Shown piece by piece: positions 34,373 through 43,917 of a stretch of DNA of 64,000 bases (position 1 is its first letter; each line of letters starts with the position of its first letter). The position numbers were made by a program, and so were the translations under genes. The notes below the pieces were generated by a model, which was not told the DNA's origin, made no database searches, and was given only the letters and a program-made list of their open reading frames with translations. Source of the DNA: Streptomyces tanashiensis (GTDB taxonomy: Bacteria > Actinomycetota > Actinomycetes > Streptomycetales > Streptomycetaceae); NCBI RefSeq assembly GCF_014648895.1, contig NZ_BMRZ01000011.1, positions 1 to 64,000 of the forward strand, in the 5' to 3' direction.

Positions 34373-37300
34373 TCAGAAGAGGGCCTTGAATCCGTTCCAG
34401 CCGCCGGAGCCGATCAGGCGGCGGGAGCCGTACAGGCCGGTGCAGGTGCTGTCGTAGGCGAAGAGCTTCCCCGCCGTGTCGCGGGCCACGAGGTCCGCGC
34501 AGCCGTCGCCGGAGAGGTCGCCGATCCCCACCAGGGAGGAGTAGACGCCCCAGCCGCTGCCGGCCTTCACGCGCGCGGTGACTCCGCCGGTCGGGGTGGA
34601 GTAGTACCGCCACAGGGCGCCCGAGGCGTCCACGCCGAGCAGGTCGCCGCGCCCGTCGTGGTTGAGGTCACCGGCGCCGACCAGCTTCTTGTACAGCTTC
34701 CAGTTCGTGCCGATCCTCACCCGGGCCTTCAGGCGGTGGTCGGCCGTGCCGCCGTAGAAGTACACGTCGCCGGTCGACGCCTGACGCACGACCAGGTCCG
34801 TGTACCCGTCGCCGTTCGCGTCGCCCGGGGACGTGAGGACGTCGTACTGGCCCCAGCCCGAACCGATGACGGTGTACGGGGAGGAGGCCGAGACCACCTT
34901 GTCGCAGCCCGGCCGGTAGGCCCGCAGCTGGTCGCCGACCCGGGCGAGGACGTCCGCGCAGCCGTCGGCGTTCACGTCCCCGAAGGGCACCAGGACGGAC
35001 GAGGGCGCGAACTTCGTGCCGGTCCCGGCGATCCGCGCCGACAGCTCGCCGTAGCCGGTGCCCCGGTACATCGACACCAGGCCCGCCGGGTCCATCGCCA
35101 GCAGGTCGCCCTGCGTGTCGTTGCCGGCCATGTCCCGCCAGGCCGGGCGGCCGCCGGTGACCGAGACCACGCCGGTGAGGGACAGGTCCTCGCCCTGGCC
35201 GTCCGCCGTGGCCGCCGCCAGGTGCCAGCTGTACCGGCCGTTCGGGACGGGCCCGCCCGCCGCCGTACGGCCGTCCCAGGAGACGTCGACCCGGCCCCGG
35301 GTCTCGCCGCCGCCGTAGCTGCGGATCACGTCCCCGGAGTACACGTCACGCAACGTCAGCTGCCAGAGGGACGCGGGCTTGGACAGCGCCCAGGACGCCT
35401 TCCAGCCGTCCTTCGTCCGCATGCCCGCCGGCACCCTCGGCGAGGCGGCGGTCAGGCCGGAGGCCGGCACGCCCGTCCACACCACGTGGACGCGGTTGTC
35501 GGCGTCCTTGTACGCGACGCCCCCGCCGAACCGGTCGACGGTCCACGTCACCCGGCGGGCGCCGTACACGGGCGTGGAGTCGACGAGGGTACGGGTCTCC
35601 ACCGTGCCCTTCTCGTGGAAGTCGGTGAGCCGCAGGTTCGAGCCGTACTGGTCCACGAAGAAGCCGTCGCCGAGGAGCCCGCCCTCCCCGTACGAGCGGG
35701 GCAGCGTGATCTTCGCGCCGGTGGTCAGGTCGACGACGCCCTGCCGGGCGAACTGCCCGCAGGCCCAGAACAGCCAGCGCCCGCCCGCCGTCTGAAGCTC
35801 CGTCAGCGGACAGCCGGAGCCGGTCGCGACCTTGCCGAGGTCCTTGCCGGTGGCCAGGTCCTTGCGGGCGACCTCGCCGGTCGTCTCCGTCCCCGTGAAC
35901 AGCGTGTCGCCCCACAGGGCGGCGGCCGTCTGCGGCTTCCGCGACACGACCGTCGCCGCGTCCAGGTCGACGACGGCCGTCTCGCCGCCGGGGACCAGCT
36001 CGCCGGGAAACGTGGGCCGCCCGCTCTGCACGAGGGCCCAGCGGCCGAAGGCGTCGCCGATCCGGCCGTCCTTGTCGAGGGTGACGCGGGTCGTCCGGCC
36101 CGAGGTGTCGCGGGCGACGACCGCGCGCGCGGTGTAAGGGACACGGGGGTACGAGACCGTGCGTCCGTCGCCGGTGTCGAGGAGCGGCGTGGCGTTCCAC
36201 TCGGCGTCCGTCTCGACGCCCTGCCACACCGGCGCGGACTGCCCGGTGCGGACCGGGCCGACGGGCAGCGTCCGGCCGTAGAAGCCGGGCCCCTTCGGGC
36301 CGTCGTACTCCAGCGTGGTGAGCCGGCCGGCGCCCAGCGCGAGCGCTTCGATCTTCGCCGGCAGCGGCTCCAGACGGCGCAGCTTCTCCAGGACGGGCGC
36401 GCCGCCGTTCTTGCCCGGGACGGCCTTGAGGAGGGACCAGTCGGTGGCGGAGCCGCCGCCGACGACGGCCGCGCCGCCGCCGGGGATCTGGTTGATCTCC
36501 CCCTCGGCCTTCTCCAGGAGGGTCTGTGCGCGGCCGTCCGGGTGCAGCGCGACGAGGCGCCGCTTCAGGGCGGCGTCGGTGCCGGAGGCGTCGTCCAGGG
36601 CGAGGACCCAGTCGCCGACGAGGCCGATCCGGGCCGTGGCGAGCCCCTCGGGAAGGGCGAACGTCGTCCCGGGGCCGGTCAGGTCGGAGCGCTCCCGCAC
36701 GTGGACGGTGCGCTCCTTGTCGACCCAGGCGATCCGGTCGGGGCTCACGGCCACCGGCGCGACGAGCACGCTCGCACCGGCCGGGGTCGGCGCGTCGATC
36801 ACGGTCATCCGCCCGGTGCGCAGGTCGACGACGCCGAGGTCGGTGTAGTCGTACGCGTACGGGTCGGCGGAGCGGTTGAAGCGGATCACGGCGACGGAGC
36901 CGTCACCGGCCGCGAGCCGCGCGGTGTGCAGGTTGGCGCCGGCGGGCCACCCGGTGACCGGGACGCGGGCGCCGGACGGGTCCTCGGCGCGGACCAGGTG
37001 GTAGCCGGTGGTCGTGGAGAAGTCCTCGGCCGAGGCGTACTGCTGGAAGAGCAGCGTGTCGCCGAGCAGCCCGCGGTAGCTCGCGTCGCGGGGCATGTCG
37101 AGCGGCTTCTCGGTGCCCGTCCCCAGGTCACGGAGGTAGTGGGTGCCGATGCCGTGCTGGACGTAGAGCCACTGCCCGCCGACGCCGGACTCGGCGAAGG
37201 CCGCGTTCCCCGTGTCGTATCCGAGCGGGACGCTCGCGCCGCCGGCGAAGTCGGTCCACTCCAGCTGCCCGCCGAAGGCCGGGTCGGAGTCCTCGGTCTC

Positions 37301-37504
37301 GTGCGCGTACCCGGTGGCGGAGACCGAGGTGACGGTCTCCTGCCGGGGCACGGTCCGCCAGTTCGGCGTGACGTCCAACTGGTCGATGCCCACGACCGGC
37401 GCGGCCGTCGCGGTCGGCGAGAGGCCGATCCCGGAGGCGAGCAGCGCTGCGGCGAGGACGGCGGTACGCGCGCGGGGCCGCCGCGCGCGCGGGTGATGAA
37501 GCAA
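34373..37504 (-). CDS. Large secreted FG-GAP/VCBS repeat protein
   Basis: The 1043-residue protein starts with an Arg-rich signal peptide ending in an Ala-rich cleavage region (SPTATAAP). The body looks like a beta-propeller, and the C terminus carries at least four FG-GAP repeats with calcium-loop motifs (GDVNADGCADV, GDANGDGYTDL, GDLNHDGRGDL, GDLSGDGCADL). Likely an extracellular structural or adhesive protein. No ATG or GTG precedes the signal peptide in a sensible place; TTG at 37504, nine bases after GGGAGG, is chosen. Confidence 0.8.
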   Translation of the reverse strand: MLHHPRARRPRARTAVLAAALLASGIGLSPTATAAPVVGIDQLDVTPNWRTVPRQETVTSVSATGYAHETEDSDPAFGGQLEWTDFAGGASVPLGYDTGNAAFAESGVGGQWLYVQHGIGTHYLRDLGTGTEKPLDMPRDASYRGLLGDTLLFQQYASAEDFSTTTGYHLVRAEDPSGARVPVTGWPAGANLHTARLAAGDGSVAVIRFNRSADPYAYDYTDLGVVDLRTGRMTVIDAPTPAGASVLVAPVAVSPDRIAWVDKERTVHVRERSDLTGPGTTFALPEGLATARIGLVGDWVLALDDASGTDAALKRRLVALHPDGRAQTLLEKAEGEINQIPGGGAAVVGGGSATDWSLLKAVPGKNGGAPVLEKLRRLEPLPAKIEALALGAGRLTTLEYDGPKGPGFYGRTLPVGPVRTGQSAPVWQGVETDAEWNATPLLDTGDGRTVSYPRVPYTARAVVARDTSGRTTRVTLDKDGRIGDAFGRWALVQSGRPTFPGELVPGGETAVVDLDAATVVSRKPQTAAALWGDTLFTGTETTGEVARKDLATGKDLGKVATGSGCPLTELQTAGGRWLFWACGQFARQGVVDLTTGAKITLPRSYGEGGLLGDGFFVDQYGSNLRLTDFHEKGTVETRTLVDSTPVYGARRVTWTVDRFGGGVAYKDADNRVHVVWTGVPASGLTAASPRVPAGMRTKDGWKASWALSKPASLWQLTLRDVYSGDVIRSYGGGETRGRVDVSWDGRTAAGGPVPNGRYSWHLAAATADGQGEDLSLTGVVSVTGGRPAWRDMAGNDTQGDLLAMDPAGLVSMYRGTGYGELSARIAGTGTKFAPSSVLVPFGDVNADGCADVLARVGDQLRAYRPGCDKVVSASSPYTVIGSGWGQYDVLTSPGDANGDGYTDLVVRQASTGDVYFYGGTADHRLKARVRIGTNWKLYKKLVGAGDLNHDGRGDLLGVDASGALWRYYSTPTGGVTARVKAGSGWGVYSSLVGIGDLSGDGCADLVARDTAGKLFAYDSTCTGLYGSRRLIGSGGWNGFKALF

Positions 37505-37639
37505 GAAGAGGTCCCTCCCCGGGAAACCTGAGGTGCGGCGGGCGGGGAGGAGTCTGGGCCGGGCCCCCTGGCCGGCACTCCCCACCCACGTCGGTCGACC
37601 GGCCGAGCGTATCCCGCACGGATGACGCCGTTGACGCAA

Positions 37640-37677
37640 CAGGGCCCGTACGACACCGAGGTGTCGTACGGGCCCTG
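37640..37677. terminator. 18-bp perfect terminator hairpin
   Basis: Arms 37640-37657 and 37660-37677 pair completely with a two-base loop. It lies 33 bp downstream of the DEAD-box helicase stop. Confidence 0.75.
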
Positions 37678-37710
37678 CTCAGGTTGCTACGCGATGTCGG
37701 CTACGCGATG

Positions 37711-40035
37711 TCAGCCGTTGCGCTTCCAGCGCGGCTTGTCGTCGCGGCGGCCGAAGGAGCCGCCGGTCGAGCCGGTGCTGCCGCGGTGGTCGTCACGACG
37801 GCCGTACGGGCGGTCGCCGCCCGAGCGGAAGCCGCCGGCGGGGCGGTCGTCGCGACGGTCGCGGTTGAACGGACGGTCGCTGCCGCGGTGGCCGCCGGAC
37901 GGACGGTCGTTGTCACGGCGCTCGAAGGGACGGCCGCCGCGGTCGTCGCGGTTGAAGCCGCCCGACGGACGGTCGTCACGACGGAAGCCACCGGACGGAC
38001 GGTCGTTGTCACGACGCTCGAAGGGACGGCCGCCGCGGTCGTCGCGGTTGAAGCCACCCGACGGACGGTCGTCACGACGGAAGCCACCGGACGGACGGTC
38101 GTTGTCACGACGCTCGAAGGAACGGCCGCCGCGGTCGTCGCGGTTGAAGCCGCCCGACGGACGGTCGTCACGACGGAAGCCACCCGAGGGACGGTCGTCG
38201 CGGCGGAAGCCGCCACGGTCGCCACCACGGTCGTCGCGGTTGAAGCCGCCCGACGGACGGTCGTCACGACGGAAGCCACCGGACGGACGGTCGTCGCGGC
38301 GGAAGCCGCCACGGTCGCCACCACGGTCACCACCGCGGAAACCACCGCGGTCACCGCGGTCGTCACGGTTGAAGCCACCGCGGTCGCCGCGGTCACGGCG
38401 CTCGAAGTTGCCCCGCTCGTCGCGGAACGTCGAACGCTCCTCGCGGCGCTCCTCCGCCTTCGCGGCGCGCTCGGCCTCGACGGCGGCGGCGGCGACCTCG
38501 GCCTCGGCGGCCTCGGTCACCTCGGCCACGGCGGCCTCCGGGTCCTCGCCGCGCTCACGGGCGGCGCGGGCCACCAGGCGGTCGGCCTCCTCGCGGAGCT
38601 CGACGGCGCGGCGCTGCAGGCGCTCCAGCTGCTTGGTCAGGTCGACGACCTCGCGCTCGGCCTGCTTGGCCGAGTTGTTCGCGGAGTCGGCCTGGACCTC
38701 GGTCAGCGAACGGGCGCCGGTGATCTCGGCGACCTCCGGGTCGAAGGCGCCGGCACCGCCGACGATGTGGCGCGAGGCGTCGACGCCCGCGTCCTCCATC
38801 AGGCGGAAGATCTGGCGGCGCTGGTGCGGCAGGGCCAGGGAGACCACGACACCGGAGCGGCCGGCGCGGGCGGTGCGGCCCGAGCGGTGCAGGTAGTCCT
38901 TGTGGTCGCCGGCCGGGTCCACGTTCAGGACCAGGTCGATGCCGTCGACGTGGATGCCTCGGGCGGCGACGTCGGTCGCGACGAGCGCGTTGACGTAGCC
39001 GTCCTTGAAGTCGGCCAGGGTGCGCGTACGGGCGCCCTGGGTCATGCCGCCGTGCAGGGCGTCGGCCTTCACACCGGCGTCGCGGAGCTGCTCGGCGATG
39101 CGGTCGGCGCCCAGCTGGGTGCGGACGAAGATGATCGTGCGGCCCTTGCGCGCGGCGATGGCGGCGGTGACCGGGGCCTTGTCCTTCGGCTTCACGACGA
39201 GGACGTGGTGGGTCATGGTGGTGACGGCACCGGCGGACGGGTCGACCTCGTGCGTGACCGGGTTCACCAGGTAGCGCTTGACCAGGCTGTCGATCTCGTT
39301 CTCCAGCGTGGCGGAGAAGAGGAGGCGCTGGCCGCCGGCCGGGACCTGGTCGAGCAGCTCGGTGACCTCGGGCAGGAAGCCCAGGTCGGCCATCTGGTCG
39401 GCCTCGTCCAGGACCGCGATCTTGACCTGCTCCAGGGAGCAGGCGCCGCGGTTGATGATGTCGCGCAGACGGCCCGGGGTGGCGACGAGGATGTCGACGC
39501 CGCGCTCCAGGGCGTAGATCTGGTTGCCCATGGACGTACCGCCGCAGACGACCTTCATCTTGAGGCCGAGCACGTCGCCGTAGGGCTGGAGGGCGTCCGC
39601 GACCTGCATCGCGAGCTCACGGGTCGGGGTGAGGATGACGCCGCGGGGCTTCTTCTTCTCGGTGTGGCCGTCCGCGAGGGTGGCGAGCAGCGGCAGACCG
39701 AAGGAGAGGGTCTTGCCGGAGCCGGTGCGGCCGCGGCCGAGGATGTCCTTGCCGGCCAGGGCGTCCGGGATGGTCGCCGCCTGGATCGGGAAGGGGGTGG
39801 TCACGCCGTTCTGCGCGAGCTTGCGCACGACGCCCTCGGGCAGACCGAGGTCGCCGAAGGTGATGGTGGGCTCGTCGGAGACGGCTTCCTCGACGACGAC
39901 CTCGGCGGTGTCGTCGGCCTCGATCTCGACGATCTCGACGATCTCGTCGGCCTCGACGATCTCGGTGGCCTCGACGGCCTCGACGATCTCGTCGTTCTCG
40001 GGCATGACGGCGTGGTCAGAACTGAAAATGGACAT
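37711..40035 (-). CDS. DEAD-box RNA helicase with RG-rich repeat tail
   Basis: The 774-residue protein has an acidic N terminus (1-55, repeated EIVE), a helicase core (~57-430) with GRGRTGSGKT (about 100-109), PTRELA, ATPGR, DEAD, SAT and HRSGRTARAG, a charged helical segment (~440-530), and a disordered tail (~535-774) of repeated DDRPSGGF and DRGGFRR. Such tails bind RNA and promote condensates in related CsdA/RhlE-type helicases. The likely role is RNA structure remodelling in ribosome assembly or cold adaptation. ATG at 40035 is used; an in-frame ATG at 40005 is an alternative. Confidence 0.9.
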   Translation of the reverse strand: MSIFSSDHAVMPENDEIVEAVEATEIVEADEIVEIVEIEADDTAEVVVEEAVSDEPTITFGDLGLPEGVVRKLAQNGVTTPFPIQAATIPDALAGKDILGRGRTGSGKTLSFGLPLLATLADGHTEKKKPRGVILTPTRELAMQVADALQPYGDVLGLKMKVVCGGTSMGNQIYALERGVDILVATPGRLRDIINRGACSLEQVKIAVLDEADQMADLGFLPEVTELLDQVPAGGQRLLFSATLENEIDSLVKRYLVNPVTHEVDPSAGAVTTMTHHVLVVKPKDKAPVTAAIAARKGRTIIFVRTQLGADRIAEQLRDAGVKADALHGGMTQGARTRTLADFKDGYVNALVATDVAARGIHVDGIDLVLNVDPAGDHKDYLHRSGRTARAGRSGVVVSLALPHQRRQIFRLMEDAGVDASRHIVGGAGAFDPEVAEITGARSLTEVQADSANNSAKQAEREVVDLTKQLERLQRRAVELREEADRLVARAARERGEDPEAAVAEVTEAAEAEVAAAAVEAERAAKAEERREERSTFRDERGNFERRDRGDRGGFNRDDRGDRGGFRGGDRGGDRGGFRRDDRPSGGFRRDDRPSGGFNRDDRGGDRGGFRRDDRPSGGFRRDDRPSGGFNRDDRGGRSFERRDNDRPSGGFRRDDRPSGGFNRDDRGGRPFERRDNDRPSGGFRRDDRPSGGFNRDDRGGRPFERRDNDRPSGGHRGSDRPFNRDRRDDRPAGGFRSGGDRPYGRRDDHRGSTGSTGGSFGRRDDKPRWKRNG
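37890..38400 (-). repeat. Tandem repeats encoding DDRPSGGF units
   Basis: More than a dozen imperfect units built on CGACGGACGGTCGTC-like modules encode RRDDRPSGGF, NRDDRGG and FERRDND. Three nearly identical ~110-bp blocks are visible at about 37905-38230. Confidence 0.85.
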
Positions 40036-40232
40036 GCGAAATGCGAAACCTTCCGGAGTCTCGGCACGCGCCCGTCAACTCCGTGATTTCGCAAACGACC
40101 GCCTCAATGCGGTCAGCCACGGCTAGGGAGAGTACGCGCCACGCGGCGCTCTTCTGTGTCGGCGCCGGGCAATAGGATCAAGCGATCTACCACCATACGG
40201 ACTCTCCCCCACCTATAGCAAATCGGACTACG

Positions 40233-40910
40233 TCACACCGGTCCGACCTGCGGGGATGCCGCCGGCTCCGGGGGCACCCCCGGCCCGTCCGCCGCCCGCA
40301 TCGCGCCCATCTGGGTGTCCGCCCCGGACGTCGGCGGATCGGTGGGGTTCGAGGTCGGCTCCGGCGTCGGCTCGGGAGTGGGGACCGTCGGCTCCGGCGT
40401 CGGCTCGGGGCTCGGCACGGTCGGCTCCGGCGTGGGCGTGGCCCCGCCCCCGTCCGTACCTCCGGCGCCCCCGCCGCTGCCGCCGCTCCCTCCGCCGCCA
40501 CTGCCCCCGCTGCCGCCACTGCCCGAGCCGCCGCCCGGAACCTGGCCGCCACCGGACGGCTGCTGCTTCGACGGCCCTCCGGACCCGCCCGGGCCCTCCA
40601 CGGGCAGCACCGCGCCCGGCGAGGGCTGCGCCGTGCCCGACGGCGAGCCGCTCGGGACCGGGGACTCCTTGCCGGCGCCGGCCGGCGCGGGCCCGCCCTT
40701 GTCCGGCCGGCCGTTCCAGGACCCGCCGCCCCCGCCCCGGGCCCCGCCGCCGGCGTCGGACTCGGCCGCCACGCCCTGCTTCCCCCCCGACGCGCCGGGC
40801 GCCGGCTTCGCCCCCTCGTCACTCACACTCATACAGCCGCTCAGACCGGCACAGGCCGCGACGGCCAGCGCGGTGGCGGCCCATCTGACCGGGGTGGGCA
40901 AATGGCGCAC
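40233..40910 (-). CDS. Secreted Gly/Pro/Ser-rich lipoprotein
   Basis: This 225-residue protein has a signal peptide and lipobox LSGC (Cys near residue 26), followed only by low-complexity sequence: Gly/Ser runs and a TPEPT-type repeat. No enzymatic domain is visible. GTG at 40910 follows GGAGG by seven bases. It may be a wall-spanning spacer; function unknown. Confidence 0.7.
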   Translation of the reverse strand: MRHLPTPVRWAATALAVAACAGLSGCMSVSDEGAKPAPGASGGKQGVAAESDAGGGARGGGGGSWNGRPDKGGPAPAGAGKESPVPSGSPSGTAQPSPGAVLPVEGPGGSGGPSKQQPSGGGQVPGGGSGSGGSGGSGGGGSGGSGGGAGGTDGGGATPTPEPTVPSPEPTPEPTVPTPEPTPEPTSNPTDPPTSGADTQMGAMRAADGPGVPPEPAASPQVGPV

Positions 40911-41006
40911 GGGGGCACCTCCAGGACACAACAGGCAGGAACGAAACGCGTCGCACTGCCCAACTCCCCAGGCACCACAAGGGACACGCGCGAAGCGACC
41001 CGAGCC

Positions 41007-41357
41007 TCAGCCGTAGCCGAGCGCGTGCAGCCGCTCGTCGTCGATGCCGAAGTGGTGGGCGATCTCGTGCACGACGGTGATCTCGGTCTCCGCGACCACG
41101 TCCTCGCGGGACTCGCACATCCGCAGCGTCGGCCCCCGGTAGATCGTGATCCGGTCGGGCAGCACCCCGGCGTACCACTCGCCGCGCTCGGTCAGCGGTG
41201 TCCCCTCGTAGAGCCCGAGCAGCTCCGGATCGTCGGGGGAGGGCTCGTCCTCCACGAACACGGCGACGTTGTCCATCAGCCGTGTCAGCTCCGGCGGGAT
41301 CCGGTCCAGGGCCTCGGCGACAAGCTCCTCGAACTCCTCGCGCGTCATCTCCAGCAC
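41007..41357 (-). CDS. Small zincin-like metallopeptidase
   Basis: The 116-residue protein belongs to the small minimal-gluzincin-like family (PF06262 as recalled). The zinc motif HEIAHHFGIDDERLHALG gives HExxH plus a downstream Asp. GTG at 41357 lies nine bases after GGGGGAG. Substrate unknown. Confidence 0.82.
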   Translation of the reverse strand: MLEMTREEFEELVAEALDRIPPELTRLMDNVAVFVEDEPSPDDPELLGLYEGTPLTERGEWYAGVLPDRITIYRGPTLRMCESREDVVAETEITVVHEIAHHFGIDDERLHALGYG

Positions 41358-41387
41358 GGGCCCATTCTCCCCCTCCGGGAAACCGTT

Positions 41388-41417
41388 TTGGCGATAGCGG
41401 CCGGCATCCCATATGCT
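41388..41417 (+). promoter_or_regulatory. Promoter of tRNA Glu-Asp-Phe cluster
   Basis: -35 TTGGCG (41388-41393), 18-bp spacer, -10 TATGCT (41412-41417), 45 nt before tRNA-Glu. Confidence 0.6.
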
Positions 41418-41461
41418 TCTCACGTCCCCGACGCACTGAGAAGTGCGCAGGTGAGCCTCTA

Positions 41462-41534
41462 GCCCTCATCGTCTAGTGGCCCAGGACGCCGCCCTTTCAA
41501 GGCGGTAGCACGGGTTCGAATCCCGTTGGGGGCA
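41462..41534 (+). tRNA. tRNA-Glu (UUC)
   Basis: 73 nt cloverleaf, anticodon loop CTTTCAA, T-loop GTTCGAA. First of three tRNAs in one transcript. Confidence 0.95.
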
Positions 41535-41574
41535 CGCATTACCGTGTGCGAGACTAGTGATCGCACACAAGCTT

Positions 41575-41648
41575 GGCTCTGTGGAGCAGTTGGTTAGCTC
41601 GCCACCCTGTCAAGGTGGAGGTCGCGGGTTCAAGTCCCGTCAGAGTCG
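41575..41648 (+). tRNA. tRNA-Asp (GUC)
   Basis: 74 nt, anticodon loop CTGTCAA, discriminator G73. Identical in sequence to the tRNA-Asp at 47981-48054. Confidence 0.95.
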
Positions 41649-41670
41649 CTGAAGCTGGAAACAGCTTCGT

Positions 41671-41744
41671 GGCTGGGTAGCTCAGTTGGTACGAGCGATC
41701 GCCTGAAAAGCGATAGGTCGCCGGTTCGACCCCGGCCCCAGCCA
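41671..41744 (+). tRNA. tRNA-Phe (GAA)
   Basis: 74 nt, anticodon loop CTGAAAA, T-loop GTTCGAC. Last of the cluster, followed directly by a terminator. Confidence 0.95.
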
Positions 41745-41750
41745 CAGAGA

Positions 41751-41780
41751 GAAGGCCCCGTTCGAAAGAACGGGGCCTTC
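41751..41780 (+). terminator. tRNA cluster terminator
   Basis: A 13-bp stem with GAAA tetraloop (41751-41763, 41768-41780), followed by TTCGTT. Confidence 0.85.
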
Positions 41781-41841
41781 TTCGTTCCCCGGCGAGATGC
41801 GGCGGTACGGGGAAGGGGCCCGCGCCCCTCCCCCGTACGGC

Positions 41842-42675
41842 TCAGACCTCCTCGCTCCGCCGCCCCCTGCGGCCCCGCACCGCGAGCACCACCGCCACCG
41901 CCGCCACGACCGCGACGAGCAGCGCCCAGTCCGGCACCGACCGGCCCAGCGAGGCGACCCGCTCCTCCACGGCGAAGGACTCGTCCACCGACAGCAGGCC
42001 CGGCAGCGCGGTCGTCCCGTCGAAGACCAGGAAGAGCGTGCCGAGGCCGATGAAGAAGAGGCCCGAGAGCAGCGAGGTGGAGTGCACCTCGAACCGCCCG
42101 GCCCGGAGCGGCCGCCCGCGCAGCCAGCGCCGCCGGCCCAGGTCGTAGCGGTCCCAGAGCAGTGCCAGGACGAACAGCGGGACGGCCATGCCCAGCGCGT
42201 AGACGGCGAGGAGCAGTCCTCCGTACGCCGGGCTGCCGCTCAGCGCCGCCACCGTCAGGACGCTGCCGAGGATCGGGCCCGCGCAGAAGCCCGCGAGGCC
42301 GTAGACCAGGCCGAGGGCGTAGACGGAGAGCGCCGACGTGGGCCGGATGCGGCCGCTCGCCTCGGCGATCCGGCGGGAGGTGAAGCCCAGGCCGAGGATC
42401 TGGAGCACCCCGAGCCCGATGATCAGCCAGCCGCCGGTGGTGACGAGCAGGTCCCGGTGGCCGTAGAAGAAGCGGCCCGCAAAGGAGCCGGCCGCCCCGA
42501 GCGGGACGAGGGTGGTCGCCAGACCCGCGTAGAGGATGCCGGTCCTGGCCACCAGCTTCGCGCGCGTGTCGATGGAGTACGCGAAGAAGGCGGGCAGGAG
42601 CAGGGCGCTGCACGGGCTGAGCAGGGCGAGGAGGCCGCCGAGGAAGGCGGCGAAGTAGCCGATGCCGGAGGTCAC
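41842..42675 (-). CDS. CcdA-type thiol electron-transfer membrane protein
   Basis: The 277-residue polytopic membrane protein of the CcdA/DsbD-beta family carries electrons across the membrane to extracytoplasmic thiol proteins. The paired cysteines sit in LLSPCSALLLP and LAGFCAGPILG. Its GTG start (42675) overlaps the TGA of the DsbA-like gene (GTGA), so the two are coupled. Confidence 0.88.
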   Translation of the reverse strand: MTSGIGYFAAFLGGLLALLSPCSALLLPAFFAYSIDTRAKLVARTGILYAGLATTLVPLGAAGSFAGRFFYGHRDLLVTTGGWLIIGLGVLQILGLGFTSRRIAEASGRIRPTSALSVYALGLVYGLAGFCAGPILGSVLTVAALSGSPAYGGLLLAVYALGMAVPLFVLALLWDRYDLGRRRWLRGRPLRAGRFEVHSTSLLSGLFFIGLGTLFLVFDGTTALPGLLSVDESFAVEERVASLGRSVPDWALLVAVVAAVAVVLAVRGRRGRRSEEV

Positions 42676-43397
42676 GGCCGGCCGGCCTTCGCCGTCTTCG
42701 CCGCCGCCTCGATGGCCTCCGTGAAGGTCTCCAGGGGCTGGGCGCCCGCGATCGGGCGGCCGTTGACCAGGAAGGACGGGGTGGAGGTGGCGCCGAGCGA
42801 GTACCCCTGCTCCTGGTCCTTGCGGACGGCCTCGCGGGCGGCGGGCGCGTCGGTGTCCCGGGCGAAGCGGGCCGCGTCGGGGACGCCGGCCTCCTCGGCG
42901 AGGGCGGCGAGCCGGTCCTTGCCGAATCCCTTCTCCTTGGCGCCCTCGGCGTAGGCCGCCTTGTGGAACTCCCAGAAGCGGCCCTGCTGCCCGGCCGCCC
43001 AGGAGGCGCGGGCGACGGCCTCCGACTCCTCGCCGAAGATCGGGAAGTTCCGCCACTCGATGCGCAGGGTGCCGTTCTCGACGTACTTCTTCACGAGGAC
43101 GGGCTCGGTGTCGCGGGCGAACTTCCCGCAGTAGCCGCATTTGAAGTCGGCGTACTCGATGAGCACGACGGGCGCGTCGGCGCGGCCGAGGGCGAGCTTG
43201 TCGGAGGAGTCGCGGCGGGCGTACGCCTCCAGTTCGGCGTAGACGCCGGCGGACGGGTCGGCGGAGACCTCGGCGACGGACGAGGAGCCGGAGGCGCCCG
43301 GGGAGGCGGGCTTGGTGGCGGTGTACGAGACGACGCCGAGCAGCACGGCGGCGACCGCCACCCCGGAGACGACGGCGACGGGCTTGGTCCTGGACAT
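42672..43397 (-). CDS. DsbA-like thioredoxin-fold protein
   Basis: The 241-residue protein has one N-terminal membrane anchor (~7-27) and a thioredoxin domain (~75-235) with active site CGYC in ADFKCGYCGKF and the cis-Pro region ATSTPSFLVNG. It is an extracytoplasmic disulfide oxidoreductase of the DsbA/DSBA-like family. ATG at 43397 follows CAGGAG. Coupling to ccdA suggests it is kept in a defined redox state by CcdA. Confidence 0.88.
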   Translation of the reverse strand: MSRTKPVAVVSGVAVAAVLLGVVSYTATKPASPGASGSSSVAEVSADPSAGVYAELEAYARRDSSDKLALGRADAPVVLIEYADFKCGYCGKFARDTEPVLVKKYVENGTLRIEWRNFPIFGEESEAVARASWAAGQQGRFWEFHKAAYAEGAKEKGFGKDRLAALAEEAGVPDAARFARDTDAPAAREAVRKDQEQGYSLGATSTPSFLVNGRPIAGAQPLETFTEAIEAAAKTAKAGRP

Positions 43398-43455
43398 GCG
43401 GAAGCGCTCCTGGAGGAGTGGGAAGGGAAGAACGGCGGAGGGCGAACCGTTCCGC

Positions 43456-43806
43456 CTACACCCTCAGGACCGACAGCTCCACCGGAGACAGGGGTACGCG
43501 CGCGGGTGGCTCCCGGCCCGGCGGCGCGGCCGGACCGCCCGGCTCCGGCTGCCGGGGCCCGCAGGACACCCGGTCGGCGGCCAGGGCCGGCAGCAGCTCG
43601 GCGAAGCCGTGCGCGCGCGGCGGTACGACGGGGCCCGTGGCGCCCTCGTCGGCGGGATGACCGGGGTCGCAGCCGGGCACGGCGGCGCCCACGACGACCG
43701 GGGCGACCCCCGGCGACGGGCTCACGGAGGCACCGCAGACCAGGAGGCCCAGCACCAGACCCAGCAGCGCGGCGAACGCCGCCGTCGCGCGGGTGGTGCG
43801 GAACAT
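43456..43806 (-). CDS. Small membrane-anchored protein upstream of thiol-redox pair
   Basis: I do not recognise the family. The 116 residues have one hydrophobic helix (~8-24) ending at Cys24, then 'VPGCDPGH' and 'RVSCGPRQ', and Pro-rich filler. Three cysteines next to a dsbA/ccdA pair suggest a redox or metal-related role. ATG at 43806 follows GAGAGG. Layout resembles the protein at 26827-27204. Confidence 0.6.
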   Translation of the reverse strand: MFRTTRATAAFAALLGLVLGLLVCGASVSPSPGVAPVVVGAAVPGCDPGHPADEGATGPVVPPRAHGFAELLPALAADRVSCGPRQPEPGGPAAPPGREPPARVPLSPVELSVLRV

Positions 43807-43917
43807 GCGAAACCTCTCAGGCCGGGCCAGATGCCCGGAATACTACGCACCGGCGCCCTGCCCCCTTCGTAAATCGGTTCGCCGCTTCTCGTCCGCAGGT
43901 GCGATCCTGGATCCCGT

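Noticed and set aside
34658..37531. A 957-codon open frame antisense to the FG-GAP protein
   Set aside because: Only Val/Ala/Gly/Arg-rich shadow sequence; the opposite strand has a signal peptide and calcium-loop repeats.
37890..38400. CRISPR-like repetitive array
   Set aside because: Repeats are in frame inside the helicase gene, have no unique spacers of constant length, and no cas genes are near.
37684..40086. An 800-codon frame antisense to the DEAD-box helicase
   Set aside because: Repetitive TVVTTEATGRTVV-like text is the mirror of the RG tail; no start signal.
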